Position numbers and translations under genes: made by a program | Notes under the pieces: generated by a model | Database searches by the model: none | What the model saw: only the letters and a program-made list of their open reading frames with translations | Told to the model about the DNA's origin: nothing | Shown: positions 39,243 through 46,690 of the stretch, piece by piece | Numbering within the stretch: the first letter of the stretch is position 1 | Layout of the letters: each line of letters opens with the position of its first letter | Origin: Bradyrhizobium archetypum | Lineage (GTDB): Bacteria; Pseudomonadota; Alphaproteobacteria; Rhizobiales; Xanthobacteraceae | NCBI RefSeq assembly: GCF_013114835.1 | Contig: NZ_JAAVLW010000006.1 | Span: forward strand, 62,001-126,000 | Length of the DNA: 64,000 nucleotides | Reading direction: 5' to 3'

Positions 39243-39584
39243 TTATTTTTCCTTTTCTCGGATCGGCGGCGCAACCTTCTCGGCCGGCGCGGGCGGCAGC
39301 GCGGGCTGAGCACCCAACTTCTGCGCTTCCGGATCGGGGCGGGCCGGCTGCGGGGGAATGTCATGCGGCCGCTGGCCGGTCGTGCCGGGCTCGGACGGCG
39401 CAGGCGGCTTTGTTTCAGAGCCGGGCGTCGATTGCGTTGGCGGTGTGGCCTGCGCGACGTGCTGGGAATCGCGCGCCCTGATCTCGGTCAGTGACAGCGC
39501 CGAGATGATCAACCCGACCGCGATCAACGTGGATGCGCCCAGCATATCTCTTCGATATTCGCGTTGACGGTGATCGGCAGGCAT
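39243..39584 (-). CDS. Membrane-anchored Pro-rich protein of unknown function
   Basis: A 113-residue protein with one N-terminal membrane helix (ASTLIAVGLIISALSLTEI) followed by a periplasmic tail of Pro/Ala/Thr/Glu low complexity (QATPPTQSTPGSETKPPAPS and onward) ending in a charged REKEK. Such spacer-like proteins are common in Bradyrhizobium and unassigned. The start at 39584 (MPADHRQREYRRD) is chosen over 39626. It stands alone between the dioxygenase and the WD40 gene. Confidence 0.65.
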   Translation of the reverse strand: MPADHRQREYRRDMLGASTLIAVGLIISALSLTEIRARDSQHVAQATPPTQSTPGSETKPPAPSEPGTTGQRPHDIPPQPARPDPEAQKLGAQPALPPAPAEKVAPPIREKEK

Positions 39585-39667
39585 ATCGTTCAATCCACGA
39601 ATTGTTCGTGGGTCAACGGCCGGCAACGCGCATGGTTCCGTGGGGAACCAGGGCGCAAGTGACGCGG

Positions 39668-40669
39668 CTAGAATTCCAGCATTCCAGCGTCGCCGTCCTC
39701 AGTGCCAAAGGCCAGCAGCGTGCCGTTCGCGTTCCAGGCCAGCGCCGAAACCGGCTCACTGCCATTGCGGCGCACCAGGATTTCCGCACCATCCTCGAAC
39801 CGCACGATCAGCACCGTGCCGTCACCATAACCTGCGGCCATAAAGTCCTGCTTCGGATGGCAGGCGACCATGGAGACGCGCGCCTGCAGTGGCGCCAGCA
39901 TGGCCGGCTCCTTGCCCATGGGGCCGTCCTTGCTGGTGAACGGCCAGATGATCACGCTGTCGGCGCCCGAGGTAGCGAGCCCCTTGCCGCCCGCGCTCCA
40001 GGACATCGAGCGGACGCGGCCGGGATAGCCGCTCATCCGCATGTGCCTGTTATCGGCGAGCCGCCAGCCATGCAGCGCCGGCTCGTGCATGGCGGTAACC
40101 AGGAATTTGTTGTCGGGGCTGAAGGTCACACCGAGATGCGAGCCGGCCCATTCCAGAAATTCCGGCTTTGCCGCCATGTTGGGAAACCATAGCGTCACGC
40201 CGTTATAATGGGCGATTGCCACGCGCAGGCCTTTCGGCGCGAAGGCCAGCCCGCCGACGGTCGATGGCGCGTCAAAACTCTTCTCCTCGCCCTTGCCGCT
40301 GCGGACGAACGCCGTCTTGCCGGCCGACCAGGCAAACGCACCATCGGGATGCAAGGCGACGTTGTCGATCCAGCGTCGTTTCGCATCCGTGGCGAGTACC
40401 AACGTCTCGCCTTTCGCGTTCAATGCTGTGACCTTGCCGTCATCGCCGCCGGTGACGACATGCTTGCCATCGGACACCGCGCAGAGGATCGCGCCGCCAT
40501 GCACGTCCACATGGGAGATTTCGCCGGCGGCATCGGCGATCGCGATCTTTTCCTCGGCACAGACGAAGGCGGCGCGCTCGCCGAGGAAATGCACGGCGGA
40601 GACGGGTGCACCGACCGCGACGGATTTCACGCGATCGGTCAGGGACGCAATGGAGAGCTGATCGGACAT
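39668..40669 (-). CDS. Cytoplasmic WD40-repeat protein of the metal operon
   Basis: A 333-residue beta-propeller with about seven WD40-like blades; clear ones include AVSDGKHVVTGGDDGKVTAL, HPDGAFAWSAGKTAFV, SWSAGGKGLATSGADSVIIW and ALAWNANGTLLAFGTEDGDA. It has no signal peptide, so unlike the periplasmic zinc chaperone AztD it should stay in the cytoplasm. It starts 4 nt after the CobW-type GTPase stop codon, so the two are probably co-translated and may work together. The role is unproven; a scaffold for the metallochaperone is a guess. Confidence 0.85.
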   Translation of the reverse strand: MSDQLSIASLTDRVKSVAVGAPVSAVHFLGERAAFVCAEEKIAIADAAGEISHVDVHGGAILCAVSDGKHVVTGGDDGKVTALNAKGETLVLATDAKRRWIDNVALHPDGAFAWSAGKTAFVRSGKGEEKSFDAPSTVGGLAFAPKGLRVAIAHYNGVTLWFPNMAAKPEFLEWAGSHLGVTFSPDNKFLVTAMHEPALHGWRLADNRHMRMSGYPGRVRSMSWSAGGKGLATSGADSVIIWPFTSKDGPMGKEPAMLAPLQARVSMVACHPKQDFMAAGYGDGTVLIVRFEDGAEILVRRNGSEPVSALAWNANGTLLAFGTEDGDAGMLEF

Positions 40670-40673
40670 CATC

Positions 40674-41729
40674 TCACGCAGCAATGCAGCTTTCGAAACC
40701 TTCGCGGATCGTCTTTTCCGGCAATTCGCGGCCGATGAAGACGACGCGGCTTTCGCGCGGCTCGCCTTCCTTCCACTTTCGCTGATGATCGCCTTCCAGC
40801 ATCATGTGCACGCCCTGGAACACATAGCGGTCGTCATCATCGGTGAAGGCGAGGATGCCCTTCGAGCGCAGGATCTTCTGCCCCTCGGTGGCGACGAGGT
40901 TCTGCAGCCACGGCATGAACTTGGTCGGGTCGAGCGGCTTGTCCGAGCGCAGCGACAGCGATTGCATGTCCTCGTCGTGGTAGTGCTTTAGCCCGCCATG
41001 GCTATGGCTGTGGTCATTGTGATGGTCATGGCCATGATGGTGATCATGGTCGTGGTGATGATGATCGTCGCCGGCGTCGAGGAATTCCGGCTCGATCTCA
41101 AGGATACGATCGAGATCGAACGCACCGCGCTCCAGCACGTCTGCCAGGGCGACCTTGCAGCGCTCGGTGCGGTGCAGCTTTGCATATGGATTGATGCCGC
41201 GGATGCGGGCCTCGACCTCGGCGAGCTCCGGCTTGGAAACGAGATCGGTCTTGTTCAGCACGATGACGTCGGCAAATGCGATCTGGTTCTTGGCCTCCGG
41301 CGCATCCTTCAGGCGGTCGCTCAGCCACTTCGCGTCGGCTACGGTCACGACGGCATCGAGCCGCGCGTTCTTCTGAACGTCCTCGTCGACGAAGAAGGTC
41401 TGGGCCACCGGCGCCGGATCGGCCAATCCCGTCGTCTCGACGATGATGGCGTCGAACTTGCCCTTGCGCTTCATCAACCCGTCCATAATGCGGACAAGGT
41501 CGCCGCGCACCGTGCAGCAGACGCAGCCATTGTTCATCTCGAACACTTCCTCGTCGGCGCCAATGATGAGGTCGTTGTCGATGCCGATCTCGCCGAATTC
41601 ATTGACGATGACGGCGTATTTCTTGCCGTGGTTCTCCGACAAAATGCGGTTAAGCAGCGTGGTCTTGCCGGCGCCGAGATAACCGGTCAGCACGGTTACT
41701 GGAATCTTTTGGGACGAAAGTTCAGGCAT
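40674..41729 (-). CDS. CobW/COG0523-family GTPase with His-rich stretch, probable zinc chaperone
   Basis: A 351-residue G3E GTPase. Walker A is TGYLGAGKTTLLNRIL (16-24), the metal-binding CXCC is Cys69/Cys71/Cys72 in NNGCVCC, and the base-specificity motif is VLNKTDL. A His/Asp-rich run near 215-255 (HHHHDHDHHHGHDHHNDHSH) probably stores or samples metal. Zn-linked COG0523 members are often under Zur and help load zinc into essential enzymes when it is scarce. It lies 47 nt after the metal-binding protein gene in the same direction, so it probably belongs to the Zur-controlled transcript. Confidence 0.9.
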   Translation of the reverse strand: MPELSSQKIPVTVLTGYLGAGKTTLLNRILSENHGKKYAVIVNEFGEIGIDNDLIIGADEEVFEMNNGCVCCTVRGDLVRIMDGLMKRKGKFDAIIVETTGLADPAPVAQTFFVDEDVQKNARLDAVVTVADAKWLSDRLKDAPEAKNQIAFADVIVLNKTDLVSKPELAEVEARIRGINPYAKLHRTERCKVALADVLERGAFDLDRILEIEPEFLDAGDDHHHHDHDHHHGHDHHNDHSHSHGGLKHYHDEDMQSLSLRSDKPLDPTKFMPWLQNLVATEGQKILRSKGILAFTDDDDRYVFQGVHMMLEGDHQRKWKEGEPRESRVVFIGRELPEKTIREGFESCIAA

Positions 41730-41776
41730 AATATCTCCGGGGCAGAATGCGCGCGAGCAGCAGGGAGGCCCCTGCC

Positions 41777-42646
41777 CTATTGGCTCAGCGCGCTGGTCAG
41801 GGCCTTTATATTGTGCCTGACCATCGCAATGTAAGTGGGAGAATCGCCCTTTTCGCCCGTTAAACTGTCGGAATAGAGCGTTCCGCCGACCTTGGCGCCG
41901 GTCTCGGCCGAGATCCGGCCTATCAGGCGGGGGTCGGTGATATTTTCGAGAAACACGGCCGGTATTTTGGTCGCCCTGATCTGGGTGATGATCTTGGCGA
42001 CGTCGCGGGCACTCGCTTCGGATTCGGTCGAGACGCCGAGCGGCGCGATGAATTCGATGCCGTAAGCTGCCGCGAAATAGCCGAAGGCGCCGTGGGTCGA
42101 GATCACCTTGCGGCGGTCTTGTGGGATCTTCGCAACCGCCTCGCGCACCTCACGCTCGAGCGCGTCGAGATCAGCCAGATAGGCGTTCGCATTGGAATTG
42201 AAGGCTTCGGCGTCCGCGGGCGCCGCTGCAATAAGCGCATCGCGGATATTGGCGACATAGATCTTCGCGTTGATGACCGATTGCCAGGCATGCGGATCGG
42301 CTTCCGAGCCGAGCTTGAGCGGCGCGATGCCCGACGTCGTAGTCACGACAGAAGCCTTGCCGCCGGCAGACTTCAATAGCCGTGCCAGCCAGCCCTCGAA
42401 CCCAAGGCCGTTGACGAAGACGAGCCTGGCATCCGCGACCAGTTTGGCGTCCGACGGCGTCGGCGTATAGACATGCGCGTCGCCGTCGGGACCGACCAGC
42501 GTCGTGACGGAGACACGATCGCCGCCGACATTGCGGACGAAATCGCCGAGGATCGAGAAGCTGGCGACGACGTTGATGCGGTCCGCGGCGTGAACCGGAC
42601 CAACGGTCGCGAACAAGGCGAGAGCAACGAGCCAGAGCCGAACCAT
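41777..42646 (-). CDS. Zinc/manganese-type ABC transporter substrate-binding protein (ZnuA/AztC-like)
   Basis: A 289-residue cluster A-I binding protein with a signal peptide (MVRLWLVALALFATVGPVHA). The four metal ligands are present: His58 (DAHVYTP), His119 (ADPHAW), His185 (STHGAFGYF) and Asp260 (YSDSL). It lacks the His-rich loop of classical ZnuA, which makes it look more like AztC or Mn-binding relatives; the Zur box upstream of the operon favours zinc. It is the third component behind the ATPase and permease genes (2-nt gap to the permease). The start ATG at 42646 is fixed by the signal peptide. Confidence 0.92.
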   Translation of the reverse strand: MVRLWLVALALFATVGPVHAADRINVVASFSILGDFVRNVGGDRVSVTTLVGPDGDAHVYTPTPSDAKLVADARLVFVNGLGFEGWLARLLKSAGGKASVVTTTSGIAPLKLGSEADPHAWQSVINAKIYVANIRDALIAAAPADAEAFNSNANAYLADLDALEREVREAVAKIPQDRRKVISTHGAFGYFAAAYGIEFIAPLGVSTESEASARDVAKIITQIRATKIPAVFLENITDPRLIGRISAETGAKVGGTLYSDSLTGEKGDSPTYIAMVRHNIKALTSALSQ

Positions 42647-42648
42647 GG

Positions 42649-43518
42649 CTATGCCTCGAGATGCCGGCCGGGAAACATTTGCCGGACCAGGCCGCTGACA
42701 GGGCCGAACAGCAGCGAGGCCACATACAACGCCGCGGCAATCAGGATGATCGCGGGACCTGAGGGAATTTTGGTCTGGAACGACAGCACCAGTCCGGCAT
42801 AGCCGGAGACGATCGCGCTCGCCACCGCGATACAGATCATGCCGGTGATGTCGCGCGACCAGAACCGGGCGATGCCGGCGGGCAGGATCATCAGGCCGAC
42901 GCCGAGCAGCGTGCCAAGCGCATGAAAGCCGTTGACGAGGTTGATCACGACCAGCGCCAGGAATGCCAGATGCGCGGGCGCGCCGGCGCGGCTGACCGTG
43001 CGCAGGAATACCGGATCGACGCATTCGATCACCAGGGGACGGTAGATCACCGCCATAACCAGAAGCGTGATGGTGGCATTGAACGCGATCACCAGCAGCG
43101 TCTGGTCGTCCATCGCGAGGATGTTGCCGAACAAGACATGCAGCAGGTCGATATTGGTGCCCTTGACGGAAACGATGGTGACGCCGAGCGCGAGCGACAC
43201 CAGGTAGAAGGTTGCGAGCGAGGCGTCCTCCTTCAGCTCCGTATTGCGCGCGACGAGCCCGGCGAGCAGCGCGACCGTAAAGCCCGCAATCAGCCCGCCG
43301 GTGGTCATCGCAAACAGGTTCAGCCCCGAAATCAGGAACCCGATCGCAGCGCCCGGCAGGATCGCGTGCGCCATGGCGTCGCCGACGAGGCTCATCCGCC
43401 GCAGCATCAGGAACACGCCGATCGGGGATGCGCCGAGCGCGAGCGCAATCACGGCGGCGAGCGCGCGGCGCATGAACTCGAATTCGGTGAAGGGCGCGAT
43501 CAGCACGTCATTCAGCAT
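42649..43518 (-). CDS. Zinc/manganese-type ABC transporter permease (ZnuB/AztB-like)
   Basis: A 289-residue permease of the ABC-3 family with eight or nine membrane helices. Family segments include RRALAAVIALALGASPIGVF, MSLVGDAMAHAILPGAAIGF and a late GTLLGVGLMILPAGIARFWS. It carries Zn2+ (or Mn2+) handed over by the binding protein. It sits 5 nt after the ATPase gene and 2 nt before the binding protein gene. Confidence 0.93.
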   Translation of the reverse strand: MLNDVLIAPFTEFEFMRRALAAVIALALGASPIGVFLMLRRMSLVGDAMAHAILPGAAIGFLISGLNLFAMTTGGLIAGFTVALLAGLVARNTELKEDASLATFYLVSLALGVTIVSVKGTNIDLLHVLFGNILAMDDQTLLVIAFNATITLLVMAVIYRPLVIECVDPVFLRTVSRAGAPAHLAFLALVVINLVNGFHALGTLLGVGLMILPAGIARFWSRDITGMICIAVASAIVSGYAGLVLSFQTKIPSGPAIILIAAALYVASLLFGPVSGLVRQMFPGRHLEA

Positions 43519-43523
43519 CGGCT

Positions 43524-44276
43524 TCAGGCCGCGCGCGAGGGCACATCGGCGCAGGCAGCAGCCCGGTCGTCGAAGGCTTCACACATCTTCATGGCCACCA
43601 GCAGATTTTCCGGTGTCAGCGCTTCCGCCGTGGAGCCCCATGCAACAGGCCCGCGTGCCAGCAGCAGGGTTTCGGGGAAATTGGCGCGCACCATATCCAG
43701 GTCGTGCAGCGCCGCCAGCACGGTGCGCCCCTCGGCATGCCAGCGCCCGACCAGCGCCAAGAGGTCGGCCGAGGTTTTGGCATCGATGGCATTAAACGGC
43801 TCGTCCAGCACGATCAGCCGCGCGTCCTGCAGCAGTACGCGTGCAAACAGCATACGCTGCATCTGGCCGCCCGAAAGCGTGCCGATCGGGCGATTCTCAA
43901 AGCCGTTGAGGCCGACGGCGGCGATTGCCGCGAGGATCTTTTCGCGCGCCTTGCCGCTGATCCCGCCGAACAAGCCGGTCGAGCGCCACAGGCCGCTGGC
44001 CACGAAGTCGAACACGGAGATCGGAAAGCTGCGGTCGATATCGGCGGTCTGCGGCAGATAGGCGATATCCCTCTGATCGAGGCCGCCGAGATCGATCGCG
44101 CCGGATAGCGGCTTGAGGATTCCGGCCACCCCGCGGAACAGGGTGGACTTGCCGGCGCCGTTCGGACCGATCACCGCCAGCAGCGCGCCGGAAGCAACTT
44201 CACCGTTGAGGTGATGTACCGCCGGATGCCGCTCATAGCCGAGCGTGACGTTTCGGAATTTGATCTGCGCGGCCAT
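43524..44276 (-). CDS. Zinc/manganese-type ABC transporter ATP-binding protein (ZnuC/AztA-like)
   Basis: A 250-residue ATPase with Walker A VIGPNGAGKSTLFRG, signature GTLSGGQMQRMLFARVLLQD and Walker B ARLIVLDEPFNAID. It pairs with the permease encoded next. The start at 44276 (MAAQIKFRNVTLGY) is family-typical and lies 2 nt after the stop codon of the small His-rich gene; the frame is open upstream to 44309 but that part overlaps the small gene. Confidence 0.93.
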   Translation of the reverse strand: MAAQIKFRNVTLGYERHPAVHHLNGEVASGALLAVIGPNGAGKSTLFRGVAGILKPLSGAIDLGGLDQRDIAYLPQTADIDRSFPISVFDFVASGLWRSTGLFGGISGKAREKILAAIAAVGLNGFENRPIGTLSGGQMQRMLFARVLLQDARLIVLDEPFNAIDAKTSADLLALVGRWHAEGRTVLAALHDLDMVRANFPETLLLARGPVAWGSTAEALTPENLLVAMKMCEAFDDRAAACADVPSRAA

Positions 44277-44278
44277 GC

Positions 44279-44470
44279 TCACCTCATCGCCACCAGCACG
44301 ACAGCCCACAACGCGGCCGAGACCGCCAGCGCCGCGGCAAGGCGGGCGGCGAGCGTCATGCGCAGGATCGACCAGGGCGCGGCCTGCGCCGGATGCGGCG
44401 TAGCCGGACCATGGGAATGGGCGTGGCCATGGTGATGATGGGCGTGGTCGTGCGAATGAAGGTGAGCCAT
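44279..44470 (-). CDS. Small His-rich single-pass membrane protein, first gene of the Zur-type operon
   Basis: A 63-residue protein. The first 22 residues are half histidine (MAHLHSHDHAHHHHGHAHSH), followed by a Pro/Ala linker and one membrane helix (LAARLAAALAVSAALWAVVL). It should bind several Zn2+ ions on one side of the inner membrane beside the importer. It starts only 8 nt from the Zur-box palindrome and has no SD, which suggests a leaderless or near-leaderless message. Its stop codon lies 2 nt before the ATPase start. I know no named family for it. A role as metal buffer or helper for the importer is inference. Confidence 0.75.
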   Translation of the reverse strand: MAHLHSHDHAHHHHGHAHSHGPATPHPAQAAPWSILRMTLAARLAAALAVSAALWAVVLVAMR

Positions 44471-44474
44471 GGGG

Positions 44475-44496
44475 GAACGTTATAATATAACATTAC
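44475..44496 (-). promoter_or_regulatory. Zur-box-like operator of the zinc operon
   Basis: A perfect palindrome GTTATA-A-TATAAC (44479-44491) within GAACGTTATAATATAACATT. It closely matches the proteobacterial Zur consensus built on GTTATAATATAAC. On the minus strand it also contains -10-like TATTAT/TATAAC sequence, so bound Zur would block the promoter when zinc is plentiful. Transcripts should start at or just before the ATG at 44470. Confidence 0.85.
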
Positions 44497-44551
44497 GGGA
44501 GTCTACGCGTTGGGACGGCCGTGGGCCTGTCTCTCCCCCACCTCAACTGCG

Positions 44552-44689
44552 TTAAAATCGAATGCCAATCGATGCGGCCGCCGGCCGAATCATCTGCACG
44601 ACGGCGCTGGTGTAACGGCTACCATTGAAGTTGACGTCAACGACCCACAAAACGAACACGGCAACACATGCGGCGCCCAGGGCTTTCAT
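44552..44689 (-). CDS. Small membrane protein (45 residues)
   Basis: A short frame reading MKALGAACVAVFVLWVVDVN followed by FNGSRYTSAVVQMIRPAAAS and IGIRF. The first 19 residues form one membrane helix, and the rest should be a short periplasmic tail. This type of tiny helix-plus-IGIR tail protein looks like recurrent small proteins of Bradyrhizobium, but I have no function for it. The SD is weak (AAGAA). It lies between the split permease pair and the Zur box on the same strand. Confidence 0.5.
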   Translation of the reverse strand: MKALGAACVAVFVLWVVDVNFNGSRYTSAVVQMIRPAAASIGIRF

Positions 44690-44792
44690 GAATTCTTAAA
44701 CGATAAGGAGCCGGCGAGGGTTCCGGGCGATCCAATGCCGCCCCAGGTACGGAGACAGCAAAGGGCGAGCTCGGAGAGGCCCGCGCGCGCCC

Positions 44793-45296
44793 TCACGGCT
44801 TGCCGATCACCATTGCGATGGCGGCGGCCAGAAACGGAAACGGCAGCGAGACCGCCGCGCGAAACCAGACGAAGCGCGCCGGCATGAACGGGATTTCCCA
44901 GAGGATCATGCGCTGGAAGGCAAACAGCGCCCAGGCGACGACATAGGCGATCACCTGCGGCGGGCCACCGCCGACCTTCAGCGCCACGGCGCCGATCGAG
45001 AAGCCGACCACCGGCCCGCCGGGCGTCGCCGCGCCGGCGATCACAGCCATCAGAACGCCGAACCAGCCGCTGTCGGGTCCGAGCCAGCCGGTGATGACAT
45101 CAGGCGGAATGACGGCGGCGATGTAGCCCGAGCCGATCACGCCAAGCGCAATGCGCGGCACGATGTTGATGAAGTCAATCGAACCTTCGCGCACCGACGA
45201 CACCAGCACGACGCGCCCGCGCCGCCAGGCCATCAAGCCGAGAATCGCGACCGAACCCCACAGCGTGATGTCGATGATCAGCGCCGACGCAGTCAT
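44793..45296 (-). CDS. Permease, second half of a split YraQ/COG0701-like pair
   Basis: A 167-residue membrane protein with about five helices. The segment GAATPGGPVVGFSIGAVALK is the conserved permease motif that also appears, as GAILPGGPFTAYPVAAALLT, in its upstream partner. The two genes overlap by 4 nt (45293-45296), so they are translationally coupled and probably form one heteromeric channel. The substrate is unknown; arsenical and other permeases share this fold. The ATG at 45296 is used; the frame stays open upstream to 45998, antisense to the partner's real frame. Confidence 0.8.
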   Translation of the reverse strand: MTASALIIDITLWGSVAILGLMAWRRGRVVLVSSVREGSIDFINIVPRIALGVIGSGYIAAVIPPDVITGWLGPDSGWFGVLMAVIAGAATPGGPVVGFSIGAVALKVGGGPPQVIAYVVAWALFAFQRMILWEIPFMPARFVWFRAAVSLPFPFLAAAIAMVIGKP

Positions 45297-45940
45297 TCGG
45301 ATGGCTCGCCCTTCGGGTACATCCGCACGAAGACGACGCGGCCGAGCCAGCCGGCCAGCACCGGGATCGGCAGCGAGATCACGATCCGCCACAGCGTGAA
45401 TTCGGTGCCGAGGATCGGCAATTCCCAGGCGACCGCGCGGCCATAGCCGATCAGCGTCCAGCTCACCACCATGGCGATGGTGGCGCCGAAATCGGCGCCG
45501 ACCGTCAGCAGGGCCGCTGCCACCGGATAGGCGGTGAAGGGACCGCCCGGCAGGATCGCGCCGAATGCCGTTCCGATCAAAAGTCCCTTCAGGCCCGATT
45601 TCGGACCCAACGACCGCGAGACTTTGTCGTGGGGGAGAATTTCCGCGATGAAGCCGCCGAGCAGGCAGCCGGCCAGCACGCGCGGAACGATTTCGCCGAA
45701 CAGCCAGAGATCGTGGGTGAGAATGTTGAGCACGCCGTCGATGCCGTCGCGCCGCCAGACCCGCGCCGCGCAGACGGCGACGAGGACGGCGATGAAGATC
45801 ATCGACCAGCCGACCGGCTTGCGGGCACGCCGCGGCTTTGGCTCGGCGTCGTCGGCTGGCGCCGGATCTGTTATCGGGAGTTCTGACAAGGCTTGCGGGT
45901 TGGACGGGAGATGCGAATCCACCCTGCTTAGTCCCACCAT
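45293..45940 (-). CDS. Permease, first half of a split YraQ/COG0701-like pair
   Basis: A 215-residue protein with a cytoplasmic N-terminus rich in Pro/Arg/Lys (~1-48) and about five membrane helices. The motif FGAILPGGPFTAYPVAAALL and the preceding LGGFIAEILPHDKVSRSLGP match the first repeat of COG0701 permeases; the second repeat is encoded by the overlapping downstream gene. ATG 45940 is preferred; the frame is open to 46006. Which ion or metabolite it moves cannot be said. Confidence 0.8.
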   Translation of the reverse strand: MVGLSRVDSHLPSNPQALSELPITDPAPADDAEPKPRRARKPVGWSMIFIAVLVAVCAARVWRRDGIDGVLNILTHDLWLFGEIVPRVLAGCLLGGFIAEILPHDKVSRSLGPKSGLKGLLIGTAFGAILPGGPFTAYPVAAALLTVGADFGATIAMVVSWTLIGYGRAVAWELPILGTEFTLWRIVISLPIPVLAGWLGRVVFVRMYPKGEPSE

Positions 45941-46040
45941 GGGTGGCGAAGCAAACGGAAGCCGACCGATACCCCATGCGCAGCCTGGGGAGGCCCATGC
46001 GAGCACGTCACCCTGGCCCGTGCTCGTACCGGATCCTGGT

Positions 46041-46445
46041 TCAGGAGAACTGGCGGACCAGGGCGAGGCCGCCGAACAGCCCGGCGATCGAGATCACGAC
46101 CGAGCCGATCACGTAAAGCGCCGCGCCCCCCAGCTCACCGCGCTCATAGAGTAGCGCCGCATCGAGCGAATAGGCGGAAAACGTCGTGTAGCCACCGAGG
46201 ATGCCGGTCATCAAGAACAGCCGCCACGGCTGCGACGCCTCGCCCTTGAAGGCGAGATAGCCCGCGATCAGCCCCATCACGGTGGAGCCCGTGATGTTGA
46301 TGATGAAGGTGCCCCACGGAAATCCGGTACCCAGGATGCGGGCGCAAGTGAGATTGATGAAATGGCGCAGCGTCGCGCCAAGGCCGCCACCGACAAAGAC
46401 CAAGAGATAGCTTGTCACGTTGCCTACTATTGCCCCGGTGTTCAC
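46041..46445 (-). CDS. crcB: CrcB/Fluc-family fluoride channel
   Basis: A 134-residue four-helix protein. Family motifs are VFVGGGLGATLRHFINLTCA, WGTFIINITGSTVMGLIAG (the polar-track Asn region) and TGILGGYTTFSAYSLDAALL. CrcB dimers let fluoride leave the cell. The frame begins with a GTG at 46445 that lies inside the terminal inverted repeat of a MITE-like element, with GGAGG directly abutting it; this is a poor start context, so a later codon such as the GTG at 46418 may be used. No fluoride riboswitch is visible upstream. Confidence 0.9.
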   Translation of the reverse strand: MNTGAIVGNVTSYLLVFVGGGLGATLRHFINLTCARILGTGFPWGTFIINITGSTVMGLIAGYLAFKGEASQPWRLFLMTGILGGYTTFSAYSLDAALLYERGELGGAALYVIGSVVISIAGLFGGLALVRQFS

Positions 46446-46670
46446 CCTCCCCTGGATGGCAGGGCTATCGCATATGAAGAAAAACGTTGGTGTGCAGCTC
46501 GCCTGCCCGCCGACGGCGGGCCCTCAGGATGAGGTCGCGTTTTGCGGCGAGATATTAGACCCTCATGGTGAGGAGCCCGCCAAAGCGGGCGTCTCGAACC
46601 ATGCAGGCGAGCTCATCCGGCAACCTCCAACTGCCATATGCGATAGCCTCCCTCCAAAGGAGGGTGAAAC
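46440..46670. mobile_element. MITE-like non-coding element with ~36-nt terminal inverted repeats
   Basis: The left end 46440-46476 (GTTCACCCTCC... GGCTATCGCATATG) and the right end 46635-46670 (CATATGCGATAGCC... GGAGGGTGAAAC) are inverted relatives over their whole length. The core GCTATCGCATATG matches exactly in 13 of 13 bases. Between them sits a second, different palindromic repeat (46497-46612). There is no transposase gene. The left end covers the annotated crcB start codon. Confidence 0.65.
46497..46612. repeat. Palindromic repeat nested in the MITE-like element
   Basis: The ends GCTCGCCTGC (46497-46506) and GCAGGCGAGC (46603-46612) are perfect inverted repeats. Inside are GCCCGCCGACGGCGGGC and GCCCGCCAAAGCGGGC hairpins and CCTCAGGATGAGG / CCTCATGGTGAGG words. 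It looks inserted between the arms of the outer element. Confidence 0.7.
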
Positions 46671-46690
46671 GGCGCTACCGCGCCTGGTCG

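Noticed and set aside
45297..45998. N-terminal extension of the second permease half
   Set aside because: The extension is out of frame with, and covers, the partner gene; it is Arg-rich and has no membrane helices. The ATGA overlap at 45293-45296 marks the true start.
45941..46040. Cobalamin riboswitch before the split permease
   Set aside because: The leader has GC-rich stems but no B12-box-like sequence.
46446..46520. Possible fluoride riboswitch upstream of crcB
   Set aside because: The conserved pseudoknot-forming words of the crcB RNA motif are absent; the stretch is the end of the repeat element.
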